A stretch of 64,000 nucleotides of DNA from Stropharia rugosoannulata (Eukaryota; Basidiomycota; Agaricomycetes; Agaricales; Strophariaceae): positions 2,046,001 to 2,110,000 of the forward strand of contig JANCIK010000008.1 of the NCBI GenBank assembly GCA_028532985.1, written 5' to 3'. How positions within the stretch are numbered: the stretch's first letter is position 1; every line of letters starts with the position of its first letter. The translations under genes and the position numbers were made by a program. Below, piece by piece: positions 1 to 12,185 of this stretch. The notes under the pieces are model-generated. The model was not told where the DNA came from. It saw nothing but the letters and a program-made list of their open reading frames with translations, and searched no databases.

Positions 1-263
1 AATCAGTTCACCCACCCTTTCAGAAACGCAAGCTGCTGGTCGCTGTATGCTTTCGGCAGACGGGGCTTGTGTACCCTGGGATCGCTCGACATCTCAGACC
101 ACAAACGCGTCCAAAATCCCTCCAAATCCCCACCATCACCAACCGCAACTTGCCGGGTTCCACGCCCATATTTAGTCAAATCCCGAAATTATGAGCATTC
201 AACAAACTATGGTATATGATATCTATCTAGCAACATATAATAAAACTATATCCCTTCGATCTC

Positions 264-1500
264 CTAGTTGCTGGGTTTCCGGCTCACTGCGAGGAACATT
301 GGCGTGAAAAGCTAACAACAATGTCAGCATCATGCATGTCATCATCAAGTCAATCACCGGCCTACCTTTTTCTGGCCAGAAACCACAAGCGCATCTGCAG
401 CCACTTTCAACGACTCGCCGACGTCGTGTGTGCCCTTGGGTGCAAGCCCAACAAACTCGAGAAGGCGTACAACGTTGTGCGTCACCAGCTTTCCGCTCCA
501 GCTCATCCGCCACACGGTGAAGTAGTCCCAGAACGTCTGAGCCTTCGAGATGTCGCCCTCGAGGGGGTAGTACCAGGGCACCTCATCAGGGCGCGCAGCG
601 AGATCTTCTTCATGCTCAATCTGGAACCCGACCGTCTTCAGCGCGTCGCGTGCAAGACGCAGTGGCCGCATTTCGGGGATACCGTTGCCCAGCTCAATCT
701 GGTGAGCAATGGCCTTGTGCTCTGGGATTGAAGGGTCCCAGTCGTCCGTCATTGCCCACTCGTACACACCAAAGACTCCTCCAGGCTTGAGAACCTTGAA
801 GATCTCTCCGTACACACCCTCCCAAGATGGTGCATGCACAGTCGCCTCGATGGCGTATACTACAATTTAAATAAATAAATGCAGCATAAGTGCACAGGAA
901 GACGACTCACCTGCATCGAACGAGCCCTCGCCGAACTGTTCAGCAAGCTTCATGAAGTCACCCTTGACAAAGGTGACCTGGCCCTCGAGGCCCGCCTTCT
1001 TCGTGTACTTCCTCGCACGTTGGATTTGGAAGTCGTTGTTATTCAACCCGACGATCTCTACATCCGCGAACTGGGCGATTTCACGTGCAGGTCCGCCGAC
1101 ACCGCAGCCGACATCAAGCACGCGCATGCCCGGTCGCAGACCCATTTGCGCAGCGAGGTAGTGCTCGTGGCGCGCAAGCGACTGCAGAAACGCCTCGCCC
1201 TTGTAGAAGCGAGAGAAGTGGAACGACTGCGCCCAGCCATACTCATACAGCTCTGTCGCGCCATCGTAGTAACCTGCACAAAAACCCACCACGTCAGACT
1301 GTGCCCCTGAATGTATGCGTGCGTGTTGCTGGCAAAGAGAAGGACGCACCATTAACGACCTCAGTGTAGGACTCGAGACGGTGGTCATTGTCCGTGGCGC
1401 CCTCCTGCGCGGTGTCCTTCTTCCAGAACTTGGTGTAGTTCTCGACGCGGCTCTGGACGCGCCCGTCTGCCAGCTGTTTAGAAACGGCGGTGGAGCTCAT
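264..1500 (-). CDS. ERG6: Sterol 24-C-methyltransferase
   Basis: SAM-dependent methylation of the sterol side chain at C-24 in ergosterol synthesis, on ER or lipid droplet membranes. Four exons can be read. Exon 1 starts with ATG at 1500 ([14 protein letters not shown]). Exon 2 carries the sterol-methyltransferase block [14 protein letters not shown] and the SAM-binding motif [15 protein letters not shown]. Exon 3 carries [20 protein letters not shown] and [16 protein letters not shown]. Exon 4 encodes the end [15 protein letters not shown]. The last intron runs from 365 to 312 (GTAGGC..TTAG), and the stop codon is at 264-266. The spliced product is about 345 residues, close to the family's usual size. 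A possible 5'UTR intron (GTGAGT near 1660 to TTTGCAG near 1540) lies upstream. All diagnostic motifs are intact, so the call is firm. Confidence 0.95.
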
Positions 1501-3227
1501 GGTGTTTTGTAGATATTAGGGTATTAACTGAATGGGACACTGCAAACACAAACAATAGTTAATATTGGACTCGTCATGGATATATTGCTCTCCCTCAGCC
1601 CCGAGGCAGCACCGCAGATGCACACACGGGGCGGGCAGAACGCGCAAGCCTGACAACTCACATTAAAAGTGTACAACGCCCGAATACAAGAACGGAGAAT
1701 GTGAGCGTAGGACGACAAGAAAGGGGGAGTAGGAGGGACTGGGTGGGTGGGAGACAAAGATGATTCGACTTTTCTTTTGACTTTTATGATGGAAATATTT
1801 TCGCCCTTGAATAATATATTCGTGCGCTTCTCGAAATCAGGTCATAACGACTGTCTCCTTTTTTCAACACGTGATCGTAGCCGGACGGGCCGTGGTCGAA
1901 GCACTTGTCAGACCACCCTGGTGAAATACAGGCATTTATTTCTCTACTCTCACCTCTTTCTCTGTGAGAGAAGTCATGTCGGCGCAACATTATGTGCGAT
2001 ACGTGAATGAATAACTGCGGAACTACAATCCTCTCTCGCAATATTGACTTGTCACCTATCCCGCACCCCCGGCTCCGATCCGGCCAATTTGGGAGACAGG
2101 GGCATATCATCATTCGTTGGCGTCTGATTTTTAGGGTTGCATTCCTCCCCCGGGGCCCTGGATTCGACCTTGGATTTCTGAAATTTAGACATACATACTT
2201 GGCTCACTCCACTGGGTTCGAACTTCACACCATTGCTCTTTCTTAGTTTCCTGATCTTGTCGAGATTACGGTGAAATCGCGTCAAGTGCCAATCAACAGT
2301 GTTTGTCGACTCTTTGAGCTTTAAGACGCTCTAGGCTGGACTTTAGAACTCGACGCGTTCTGCCTGCCTGCAGGCTCCTGGATTATTGTGCTTGCCACTC
2401 TATGGCAACTATGCACACAGGACGTATAGAAGTCAGGTAGTAACCGAAGCTTAACTCGAAAACCCAACGTCGACTCCCGTCTCACGCTTACTCGTTGAAA
2501 CATTGAACTGCAGTTAAGGTGAGGATTCTTCTTACCTGCTGTTCATATTCTTGTGTCTAAAAGTATACTATTAGGAATCAAGACGTTGTCCAATTCTTTA
2601 ATCAGGAGCACCTTTCATGACCATCTAACAGGTTATTACATGATTGGTGTGGGCCAGGCTGCTTGGGGTACCGTTGGGAATACCACTGGGATTCCGTGGC
2701 TTTTAATGCGCTTCCCGAAGATGCACACCAATCTGTCATTGTATGTAGCCATCGCGTTCTCACTGGCTCAAGTTGGCTAATTTGAGTCTAGACCTGTCCG
2801 AATGGGTGTTTGTCGAGATCTAATAAACGACCTACCTACCTATGCTGCATCGCAACTGCGTTGGCAAAAAAAACATCAGTGAATCCGAAAGTCATAAAGA
2901 AAGAAGATCAATATGAAGCTGCAACATGCCCGCGATTCGGACAAAGTGGTACAACGCTAACATATGCGCAGCCGCTGGATATAACACCTCTCGAGAACGC
3001 TGTGAACTTGCAAACGGGATAAAACTTTTGTACAAACTTGTAAGTAAGAGAGCTAACAAAAAGTTGCTGGAGGTAAAGAAATTTTACGGTGAAGGTTGCA
3101 TGGGTATTGCCCTATGTATTGACTCGATAATATATCGACAAACCGTAGACATGACTCCAAATGAACGAGCCTGTTAACTATTACAAGAAGCCCCTATAAG
3201 ATGAGCTTGAGCCTGAATAGTACGCCT
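1501..3227. other. Intergenic region, ERG6 promoter and downstream of F-box copy A
   Basis: The half next to ERG6 is pyrimidine-rich in the sense direction, as in many fungal core promoters, and contains a G-run cluster listed separately. From about 1760 to 3227 the sequence is AT-richer with only short open frames. The longest near 2553 resembles no family I know and lacks coding bias. No gene is called here. Confidence 0.6.
1723..1751 (+). promoter_or_regulatory. G-run cluster upstream of ERG6, potential G-quadruplex
   Basis: Five runs of three or more G (1723-1727, 1735-1737, 1741-1743, 1745-1747, 1749-1751) are separated by loops of 7, 3, 1 and 1 nt. This satisfies the usual G-quadruplex pattern. 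It lies about 225 bp upstream of the ERG6 start, with the C-rich strand being the sense strand of ERG6. A role in transcription is inference only. Confidence 0.4.
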
Positions 3228-5033
3228 TCAAACACGATCGAACAAACTAGTTGGCCACCCCCATATTCTTAGCAAGTCGCTATTCTCCACCATATAACTT
3301 CTCCTCAGCCCAGTTGACAGATAAGAGACCACACGCTGAAGAATGGAAATGTGCATTTTGGGATCGCTTCTCAGTGCTTCATTTTTGACTTCATTGTACA
3401 GGTGCTCGTGTCCATGAACGAGCTCCAGCGTAAACGAGACTCCCTTTTTGCCTTTGAGAAATCTCCTTAGTGTCCCTGGGGTAACAATCATTGGCGTATC
3501 TCGGACACAAAAGTATGCCAAATGTGGGCACACAGCGTCTTGACTATCTGTTGTCACCAGTGCCGAAAGAATGGATTCGTCTTTCCCTTGGTAATTGCCA
3601 CCTGAAATGCCTGACATAAAGCGCTTGATATACAAAATTGTCAACATTGGACAAAAATGAAGGAAAGGTATGATTGTATCGTGGGAGACCTCTGAGACCC
3701 GTAGCTCCCGCAGATTGGTTGACCGCTTAAGAAAGGCCATGATAGAATGCCGCAAAGTGGAGAAACGGGTATATTGTAAGGCTTCAAGGAGCGGGGCACG
3801 GATCACGTCGAGTAGACCATCCTCTCTGTCATCCAGATATGACTCTAATTGATGTTGCAGTGTCAATGTTTTGAGATATGGGAGTGAGAGGTCGGAAGTA
3901 TTCAGCAATCTTGGACGATCTACAAAAATATTTGTATTAAGGCTGACCAGGCTGGAGGTTCGCCGGAGGATCATAATGAGGCGGTCAGGAGCTGTAGTGT
4001 TTATCTCTCCGTCCGCGACTGTTATAAGAACGAGATGTGTAAGATTCGCAAGCCGAACCGTACCATGATCGATAGCATTGTGAGCGCCAGAACCTCTGAT
4101 CGTTAATCTCGTCAAATGAGGCCGTTTTATATCGATTCTTGGCCAGGGATATTGTACGTGCGCATTAGTGCGGGACAAATGACTGAAAGAATCGGAGTTC
4201 TGGAAAGCAGCAGATTGAAGAAGTGGAGTCTCTGTGATGTTCGTGGAGCCTAGGAGACGGACAAAGAATTCCGGCGGACATATAAAATCGACTTTCTGCC
4301 AGCGTGAGCGATAGTCCAACAGGATATCGACTACTCCGTCGCCAAGAAAGATATATGTCTGACAGATGACATGTACAGATATGCTGAGCGGGCAATTGGC
4401 AGACCGGTTGAGCCATTCCTTGATCCCTTCCTCTCTCCTGGTCATGATTTCCATGCCCTGTTCAAGATAGCCTGGATGCGTGCATCCTACAATTGATATG
4501 TGTATTGCAGCCCAGAGGGCGGGTGTCGATAAGGCGATCCGACGTATGTCACTAGAAATCTGAGTGAGGACCATAGGGACGCTCTTATTGCTCATTGTTG
4601 GGGCATTGTCTACATCCAGGCATGCAATGAGAATCTCCCTGATCATATCCTCTGGCAACTGACGAAACGGCGACAGTACGTTTTTCAATGGTCTGATTGA
4701 TTCGCGGAGGCTTGCCTGCCTGCTGTCCAGGGCTTCAAGCTTCTTTTTCAGCTCGTACGATTCCCAGAAGATATCAGACAGCTCTTTCTCTTTGCTTTTA
4801 ACGGATTGCTGTAGTTTCCTTCGTTGTTCATCAGAAGGAGGCTTGTTCGTTATAAACAGCTCTTTGAATTCATCTTGATCAAAGTTATCCGTTGTAACCA
4901 CCGTTTCCTGTAACACGACGATAAGTTTCTCAAGTTTTGTGCATTAATTTCTGATACATACGGTAGCCAAATAATCGAGTCTGGAGAGTCGTGCATTAAG
5001 TTCTTCAAAAGTTTTCCATGTGCGGGCGTCCAT
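3228..5033 (-). CDS. F-box-like / LRR protein, tandem copy A
   Basis: Two exons. Exon 1 is 72 nt (5033-4962) and starts with ATG, giving MDARTWKTFEELNARLSRLD. A 54-nt intron runs from 4961 to 4908 (GTATGT..TTACAG), and exon 2 continues to the stop at 3228. The product is about 583 residues. After a charged, coiled-coil-prone segment (KSKEKELSDIFWESYELKKK) comes the F-box-like block PFRQLPEDMIREILIACLD, followed by a long region of leucine-rich repeat character (LPYLKTLTLQHQL, STNLRELRVSEVS, HFCPMLTILYIKRF). F-box proteins recruit substrates to SCF ubiquitin ligases. The substrate here is unknown, and with this F-box-like form SCF binding is inferred. A second copy lies directly upstream on the same strand. 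Confidence 0.85.
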
Positions 5034-5626
5034 GGCTTTTAAGTTTTGACAAACAGATTCCGAGACTCAACCAAAACTAGGTAGAAGCTATGTGATGACA
5101 GCAGTAGTTTGTGTTGTGCGTCTCGCGGCGCGAGTGCAAGGGGGGCCATGGGAGGACATTAAATGAAAAGCGCATGTACATGCACATAATAGTAATGGCA
5201 GTTCGTGTTCGGAAGCGAAGTTCTGGAGCCGCGCGGTGCGAGTGGTGCGGTTGCAGCATGTCGGCACTTGCCGCTTCAACGGCGAAAGTGATAAGATCTC
5301 AGTCTTTTGAAGATCTTCTGAAAAGCTAACCACGAAACTTGAACGAAATACCTACTCTTAACTATGCTACTGTACAGCTTCCACCAGCTTAGAGTATTCA
5401 ATACAAAGTACAGATATACTAACATTGTCGCCTCTATTAATTAAGTCAGCAGGTTACAGAATAACCGTCAATTCAAATGTTCACACTTCAAATCTCATAG
5501 TAGATAATGAATGTAACTACAACTATTGCTGTACAAACTACAGAGTCCACTCAGTTAAGCTTGTCAATGAGCCTGGATAATGTAGCTTGAAAGTTAATGT
5601 TAAATCTTGGTTGATGTTAAACATCT
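5034..5626. other. Spacer between the two F-box copies
   Basis: The part next to copy A (5034 to about 5260) is the duplicated promoter segment. The rest, to 5626, is AT-rich sequence downstream of copy B. Short open frames here have no coding character, and nothing else is recognisable. Confidence 0.6.
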
Positions 5627-7453
5627 TTAATTAACAGAGAAACTTGTTGGCCACCCCCATAATGCTGTCCCATCGTGTTGCCCTAACACACAATCTCTCC
5701 CCAAGTCAGTTGATATCCAAGGGGCAACACGGCGAGGAAGTGTAAGTTTCAGTTTGGGATCGCGTTCGCATGCTTCCTTTTCGACAATGTCGTACAGAGA
5801 CTCCTCCCCCCGAATGACCATCAGGTGAACACAGACTCCCTTTTTGCCTCTGAGAAAGCTCCCTAATAGTTGTGGTGAAACAATCATTGGCGAATTCTGG
5901 ACATAAAAGTACACCAATTGAGGACAGACAGAATCTCGATTATCTTCTGTTATCAATGCCGAAAGGATGAGTTCGTCTTTCTTATTCCCTAGTATGCCCG
6001 ACTTAAAGAGGTTGATATGCAATGTCGTCAGCATTGGACAAAAGCGAAGGAAAGGAATGAGTGTATCATGGGTGGCCTCTGATATCCGTAGCTCTCGCAA
6101 ATGGGCTGACCGCTCTAGAAAGGATGTCACAGAATGCAGCAAAGTGGAGAAACGAGGATACTCGAAAGCTTCAAGAAGTGGGGCATGTATTTTTAGTAGT
6201 CCATTATCTATGTCACCTTGGTATGTCATTGGTGGATGTTTCAGTGACAACGTTTTGAGATACGGGAGTGACAAGTCAGAAGCGGCGACATATGCATTGC
6301 CTGCGGCCGAACGGTCTATGAAAATATCCGTAGTAAGACTGACCAGACGGTAAGTTTGTCGGAGGATTGCAACGAGGTGCCGGGGAGCCGCATTGATTAA
6401 TGCCCCCTGATTGCCAACCTCCGTCTTTGATATTGTTAGAAGAACGAGATGTGTGAGACCTGCAAACCGAACCTTAGGATAATGAAGGGCTTTGTGAGCT
6501 CCACTACCCCTTATCGTTAGTTTCGTCAAATGGAGCCCATTTAATAGCATGATTTTTGGCCAGGAATCCAAGGGGCCATCCATGCGGGATCGCAGATAAC
6601 CAAAACAATTGGAGTCCTCGAAAGCGGCAGATTGAAGAAGGGGAACCTCTGTGCTGTTCAAGGAGATAATAGGAGTGAGAAATTCAGGCGGACATTTGAA
6701 ATCAATTTTCTGCCAGCGTGAGCGATGGTCCATCAAGATATCGAGTACTCCCTTGCCAAGGTAGGTAATTGCATTGTAAGGCAAGAGAGCATGTACAGAG
6801 ATGCTTAGTGGGTAGTTGGCAGACCGGCTAAGCCATGTCGCGATTCCATCCTCCCGCCTGTTCATGATTTCTTTAGCCTGGCCAAGATAATCTTCGTGTT
6901 TGCACCCTATGATTGAGATGTGTATTGCGGCCCAGAGAGCAGCCGTCGATAAGGCAATCCGTCGTAAGCCACTGGAAATCTGAGTCAGAACCATAGGGAC
7001 GCTCTTATTGCTCATTGTTGGGGCATTGTCCATATCTAAGCACGCAAGGAGGATCTCCCTGATTATATCTTCTGGCAACTGACGAAAAGGCGACAGTACA
7101 TTTTTCAATGGTCTGATTGATTCGCGGAGGCTTGCCTGCCTGCTGTCCAGGGCGTCAAGCTTCTTTTTCAGCTCGTACGATTCCCAGAAGATATCAGACA
7201 ACTCTTTCTCTTTGCTTTTAACGGATTGCTGTAGTTTCCTTCGTTGTCCATCAGAAGGAGGTTTATTCGTTATAAACAGCTCTTTGAATTCATCTTGATC
7301 AAAGCTTTCCGCTGTAGCCACCGTTTCCTGTAGCACGACGATAAGTTTGTCAGGTTTTGTGCATTAATTTCTGACACACACAGTAGCCAAATAATCGAGT
7401 CTGGAGAGTCGTGCATTAAGTTCTTCAAAAGTTTTCAATGTACGGGCGTCCAT
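5627..7453 (-). CDS. F-box-like / LRR protein, tandem copy B
   Basis: Same architecture as copy A. Exon 1 runs 7453-7382 (72 nt), the intron 7381-7328 (GTGTGT..CTACAG), and exon 2 ends at 5627, giving about 590 residues. The N-terminal 120-150 residues, including PFRQLPEDIIREILLACLD, differ from copy A at only a few positions. The leucine-rich C-terminal half (LPYLKTLSLKHPP, SAHLRELRISEAT, RFCPMLTTLHINLF) is clearly more divergent and carries small insertions (for example the AAGNAYVAA segment). The C-terminal motif WGWPTS is kept in both copies. No disabling mutation is seen, so both copies look functional. The substrate is unknown. Confidence 0.85.
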
Positions 7454-9409
7454 GGCTTTTAAGTTTTGACAAACAGATTCCGAAACTAAGCAGAAGCTAT
7501 GTGATAACAGCAGTAATTTGTGTTATGTTGCTTCGCAGCGCGAGTCCACGGAGAGTCATAGGAGAACGTTATCATAAATGAAAAACGCGTTGGTGTTCGC
7601 TACTCGCTTCAAGCAGCACGTGGCAAGGTTCTCCTGCGGCATATCGGCAAAGTGCTTTTCTTTCCTGAATTTGAGAAAAAAATCATCATCATCGCATCAT
7701 CTGCTACTTATTGATCTGCCACTACTTGACCGCTACCACCCTCTTCATACTCTTACTCACCACATACTATATATCAAATTCACTTCCTCAAATCTCATCA
7801 AGCCTCAGCTCTGAGCAACTTTCCGAGCTTGGTTTCTAAACTCTATTATGTACCGTCCGTCGTGAATAAGCTCTGATACGGGAACCACATTGTTTGCACC
7901 CTGATGCGGAGATATACTCAGGAGGGGGCTTTGGATCCCGAAGACATGACTGACTCGGTACAAGAGCTTAAATATTAACAGGCGGCATGCATGATCCCGC
8001 GAGAGGTGCAGAAGTGGGACGTAAATCAGATAGCATTTGGACTGCTGGCCCGGAGAGGCGGGTTAAATCGAATTCTGTATTTAAAAGTCCTGCCATTACC
8101 AGCGGAAAGCCAACCGAGTATGCGTTCTAATATTTCATCGACGTACTTAAGTATATCTTTCGTCGGTGCGCGTGTACATAGTAAGACTTTGAGCAGCAGC
8201 AAAGAGGCTGAATACTACAAATACAGTGAAATTAATCAATAGCATATGGTCGACCTTGGGTTGATTGGCATGCATCGGCAAGACCTCAATTTTACTTAGA
8301 CTTCATAATGGGAGACCACAGAAAGCCGGATAACTTCCCAACCGTCACAGAAATAAGTTCGCTCGCATTATCTATCTCCCAAGTCAAATCATAGGTCCAT
8401 GACTCCATAACGTCGCACCCAGCTCTGAATAATGATAAACATAACTTCTTGCCAACTTCTTCCCAAGAATATCATTAATCAAGACTGGATGATAAGTAGT
8501 AATACTACTAGTAAATTGATATAAGGATTTCTTTGAGTTCCAAATCATTGGCTTGAGTATGGAAGTGGCACATAGATACGAGTGTCAAAGTGACCATTGA
8601 CATTGATCTTCATAACCAACCGTAATGCATACGGGTCTTGCAACATCCAAGCAACACCCACCTCGAGTTTGCCTTCCAATGCGGTAATGCTGCGTGGGAA
8701 CATTTCGCGCTAGATACTTTTTTAGTTATTCGGGTCTCTTCCCGAACTACATGTCCGAGCTGTTCTCTGCGGCGGAATCCCACTCAATACCGCTGCCTAT
8801 TTCTTTGCTTACTTGCTGGAACTTGAACGGGGTCATGGATAGAGCTACGGACTTCATCATCATGATGACATAGGCAGATAGAAACACTTTCGGAGGATTC
8901 AGGCGAGCGAGCATTTGCAGAAACTCACACCTGTCAGGCCTTGTTATAATTATGCCTGACTTGGTCAGGCGGTACTTCTTAGCGGGCTAAGGCTGTTGTA
9001 TACGTAACCTAATTGAATCTTTTATCTGCTGCTTATAATCGCTACTGTTCCCGCCCACTCTGCACTCCTCACTGGTTCCCCGACTCCGAGGATTTCTCCT
9101 GGGTGTTCCTTTGTATGTGCCCAAAATGCGTGGAATATGGCGTGGGTTTGTTGAACTGTTGCTTGGACCTCAAGAAATCGCATATACATTGGTGAGTTGA
9201 ACGTCATCACATCATTTCAATCCCCGGAGGCTGGAGCTTGTGATGATCGCATGTTTTATTTTGGGCGGCTACCGTGACCCTCCATAGAAGACGCAAGTTT
9301 ACATGGGGCGACCTGTCATACATACAAACATCTTCCGCGTACATAAGGCTTCGTCGCATAAAACGGAACTTGCGGAGTTGCTTGTTTCCTCCTCCTTTGC
9401 TCTACTAAC
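7454..9409. other. Gene-poor region between F-box copy B and the MFS carrier
   Basis: The first 200 bp is the duplicated F-box promoter segment. The rest has no supported gene. One short plus-strand frame at 9013-9195 encodes a Cys-rich stretch (LCMCPKCVEYG) that faintly recalls the zinc-binding leader of some fungal DNA transposases. It has no flanking transposase sequence and is not called as an element. Confidence 0.5.
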
Positions 9410-11682
9410 ATGCCTTCAGATCCTTCACTGACGAAATATGATGTTGAAAAGATAGAACAAGCCTCTGACGAGGCAGGAAATAACCAGGAAGAGTCGGATA
9501 TTCGGGACTTGGTGGTCGACCCATCGGAAGAAAAGGAACTTGTACGCAAACTCGACAAACGTATTCTGCCCATTACATGTTTGCTCTACCTCTTTGCGTG
9601 TTCGTATATTTCCGCTTGAGTTCTGCTGCTGTATCTGACGGGTTGTTCAGCTCTTGATAGATCTAATCTGGGCAACGCACGACTGCAAGGCCTTCCTGAG
9701 GACGTTCTAGGTGGCGATCCGTCAGGCCAGCTTTTCGACTGGCTGACGTCTGCGTTCTTTTTCTCATATGTAGGATGAATTTGTCGAAAATTGTTCACGA
9801 TCTTATTTTTGCGCTCATGATAGATTATTTGTCAAGTACCAGCAACAGTTGGCTCCAAACTTTTTCCTCCGAAGGCCTATGTGGCGTGTTCTGTTATTGG
9901 ATGGGGCTTAACGTCCACCCTTATGGTACAGTTCACATGGATGTCATTGCATTAATAGACATAGCTAACTTCGTTCACCAGTCTACTGGATTCAATTTCC
10001 ACAGTTTGTTAGTGGCGAGAATCTTCCTGGGCATTTTTGAAGCAGGATTCGCTCCTGTTATAACGCTTTATTTCTGTAAGTAAGGTGATTAACAGTATTC
10101 ACAATAGTTTGCCTAAACCTCGTATCCCCGTAGCATTCTTCTACACCAAGAGAGAGATTGGCCTTCGGGTGAGGATCGTGTCTATCGTCATGAACCACGG
10201 GCTAAACAAATCTATGATGGTCTGTTCCAGTTTGCGATATGGTTCGGATTTGCGACAGTTGCAGGAGCCTTCGGTGGGCTCATTGCCTTTGGGGTGCAAC
10301 ACATACATTCGTCTATACAGAACTGGCGGCTACTATTCATCATTGAAGTAAGTCTCGTGTTTCCTTACCGTCTGGCGCGACTGATATCCGATGTTGTAGG
10401 GTGTCCCTCCGGTGATAATGGGTGTGGTGACCTACTTCTTCCTTCCCAATCGACCTGAGTCAACTACGTATCTCACCGAACGGGAACGTAAAGTTGCGGT
10501 ATGGAGAATGAATAGGGGCACTAGCTCCGACATTGGAGCAGTGGTTAATAGAGGTAAGATACCTGACACGCTTTTGCCTGCCAAGCACTGACCAAAAATA
10601 ATTAGCTCACGTTGCTGCAGCTTTCCGTGACTGGAGGGTGAGTTATATCAACTTTGTAATGGAGAGGATGACATCGATCTGATTGTATCTCCTTTCTAGC
10701 TCTACACGGGGGGCGTCATTTATTTTGGGCTAAATTGTGCTCTTGCTTCTATCGGCGCGTTCTTGCCTACTATTATAGCTACGCTGGGTTTTAGTAAGTA
10801 GGAAGTGTGAGTTTTCGTGGAGTACTCAATCTAACTTGTCGCAAAGCCAAGGCTCTCGCACAGCTGCTCACGGTTCCTCCCTATGTCGTTGCGGCCATCG
10901 TTATGTTGTCCTTCTCGTTCACATCGGATAGATTACAAAGTAGAGGAATCTTGATGGCGATCTCAAGCGCTATTGGAGGCCTTGGTTATCTGTAAGTCTT
11001 GCTATTCCGGAAGCCTGTGAAAAATGTTGACGGTCTGCATAGAATCCTGCTGGTAGTGCCTGGTAATGTTCATGCCAGATATTTTGCAACATTCTGCATC
11101 ACAAGCGGGACATATACAACTATTGGCTTGACTATCGCATGGTGTAAGTTATACGCTCTGTGTTACCTTTCATAGTCTGATTATAAACATCAACAATTAG
11201 TTGGACACAATTGTGGATCGGAATCGAAAAAAGCTGCAGGCATTGCGATATTCATGAGTATAGGTCAATGCGGAAGCGTGTTGGGTTCGCATCTTTATCC
11301 TCAGACGGAAGGACCGCGGTACATGTAAGTTTTCTGTACGATTCTATGATTACATGATAGTAACACCTGTATATAGAAAGGGATTTGCCGGTAACGTTGC
11401 ATCACATTTTGTGCCCAGACAAATTCTAACACTCAATAATACCAGTTTCTACTGGTCTGCTATTCTTAGCATCACTGTGCTGCCTTATTCTCTCGGTAGG
11501 TGTTGCGTCGTCTAAATTGCGAAATTAGGCTCGTGCTTACATTATCTGCCTTACAGATCTCCTATCGCTTGGACAACAGAAAGCGCGACAAGCTACATGG
11601 GAAACCCGAGCCAAGTGCCAGAGTTAATACTCATGAGTTCGCAGACAAAGTTCGTACCTCGGATGGTCTGAATACAAGATGA
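9410..11682 (+). CDS. MFS transporter, Dal5 / anion:cation symporter type
   Basis: Plasma-membrane carrier of the allantoate/pantothenate/tartrate permease family. The ATG at 9410 opens an acidic N-terminal tail, then VRKLDKRILPITCLLYLFA is joined across an intron to the MFS signature LDRSNLGNARLQGLPEDV. Later exons give CQVPATVGSKLFPPKAYV, ARIFLGIFEAGFAPV, FFYTKREIGLR, QNWRLLFIIEG, FFLPNRPE, LLTVPPYVVAAI and the typical tail YRLDNRKRDKLHGKP. More than ten small introns are needed, and every junction I tested restores the frame, so the gene appears intact (about 490 residues). Substrate cannot be read from sequence. Organic anions or vitamins such as nicotinate or pantothenate are candidates from the family. 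Confidence 0.85.
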
Positions 11683-12185
11683 ATAATTAACCATGAGTAA
11701 ACAGGCCCCCAACTTCCGGTATGTCCCTTAAAGGCCAGGCTTTACCAATGGCGAAATTGTTTGGGATCTTCACGGATATTAGGTGGTATGCACTTCTGTG
11801 CAGTGCGCACTACTAAGTCAATAATTGTGGCAGTTGTTATGACCTGTAAATATGATTAACGAAATACTCATGTCCATCACTTTAATTCTAATTCTTACTC
11901 GACCTCAAGCACCTGACGAGAAGTGATGTACATCAATATGAAGTACTTATGGGCGCTTATTTTGGTGCCTGGTGATTGGTCCGTGCAATTATTACTGTCA
12001 CCTGACCGACGCGTCGAACATGCACGTGTCGAATTTCCTTTCAACGCCGTCGAGATAATTTGGAATCTGAACTTTAGAGCAAGTCCTTTCCAAGTTCCTT
12101 CTTTATTTTTTCTGTTCTTTTCATATCTGCTCTCACCTCACAAGCTCGCGTCTTCCAACAGCTTGCTCTATCTTTCTTACCCAAT
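11683..12185. other. Intergenic spacer between the MFS carrier and the MAD3-like gene
   Basis: Short spacer holding the MFS 3' flank and the MAD3-like promoter, which is pyrimidine-rich just before the ATG (about 12100-12170). No gene or repeat is recognised. Confidence 0.5.

Larger units (their letters stand above)
3228..7640. repeat. Tandem segmental duplication of an F-box gene and its promoter
   Basis: Two direct units, about 3228-5260 and 5627-7640, each hold one F-box-like gene with the same 72-nt first exon and 54-nt intron. The similarity continues about 200 bp upstream of the ATGs (shared blocks around 5034-5200 and 7454-7600, with small indels) and includes a short match at the stop-proximal end (GTTGGCCACCCCCAT). 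Identity is very high from the ATG through the F-box and drops in the leucine-rich part. Confidence 0.85.

Noticed and set aside
2205..2235. GGTTCGAAC resembling a tRNA T-loop
   Set aside because: The flanking bases cannot form a T stem and no acceptor stem or anticodon arm is found.
2553..2780. 75-codon plus-strand frame with hydrophobic stretch
   Set aside because: No ATG in good context, no homology I recognise, no neighbouring exons.
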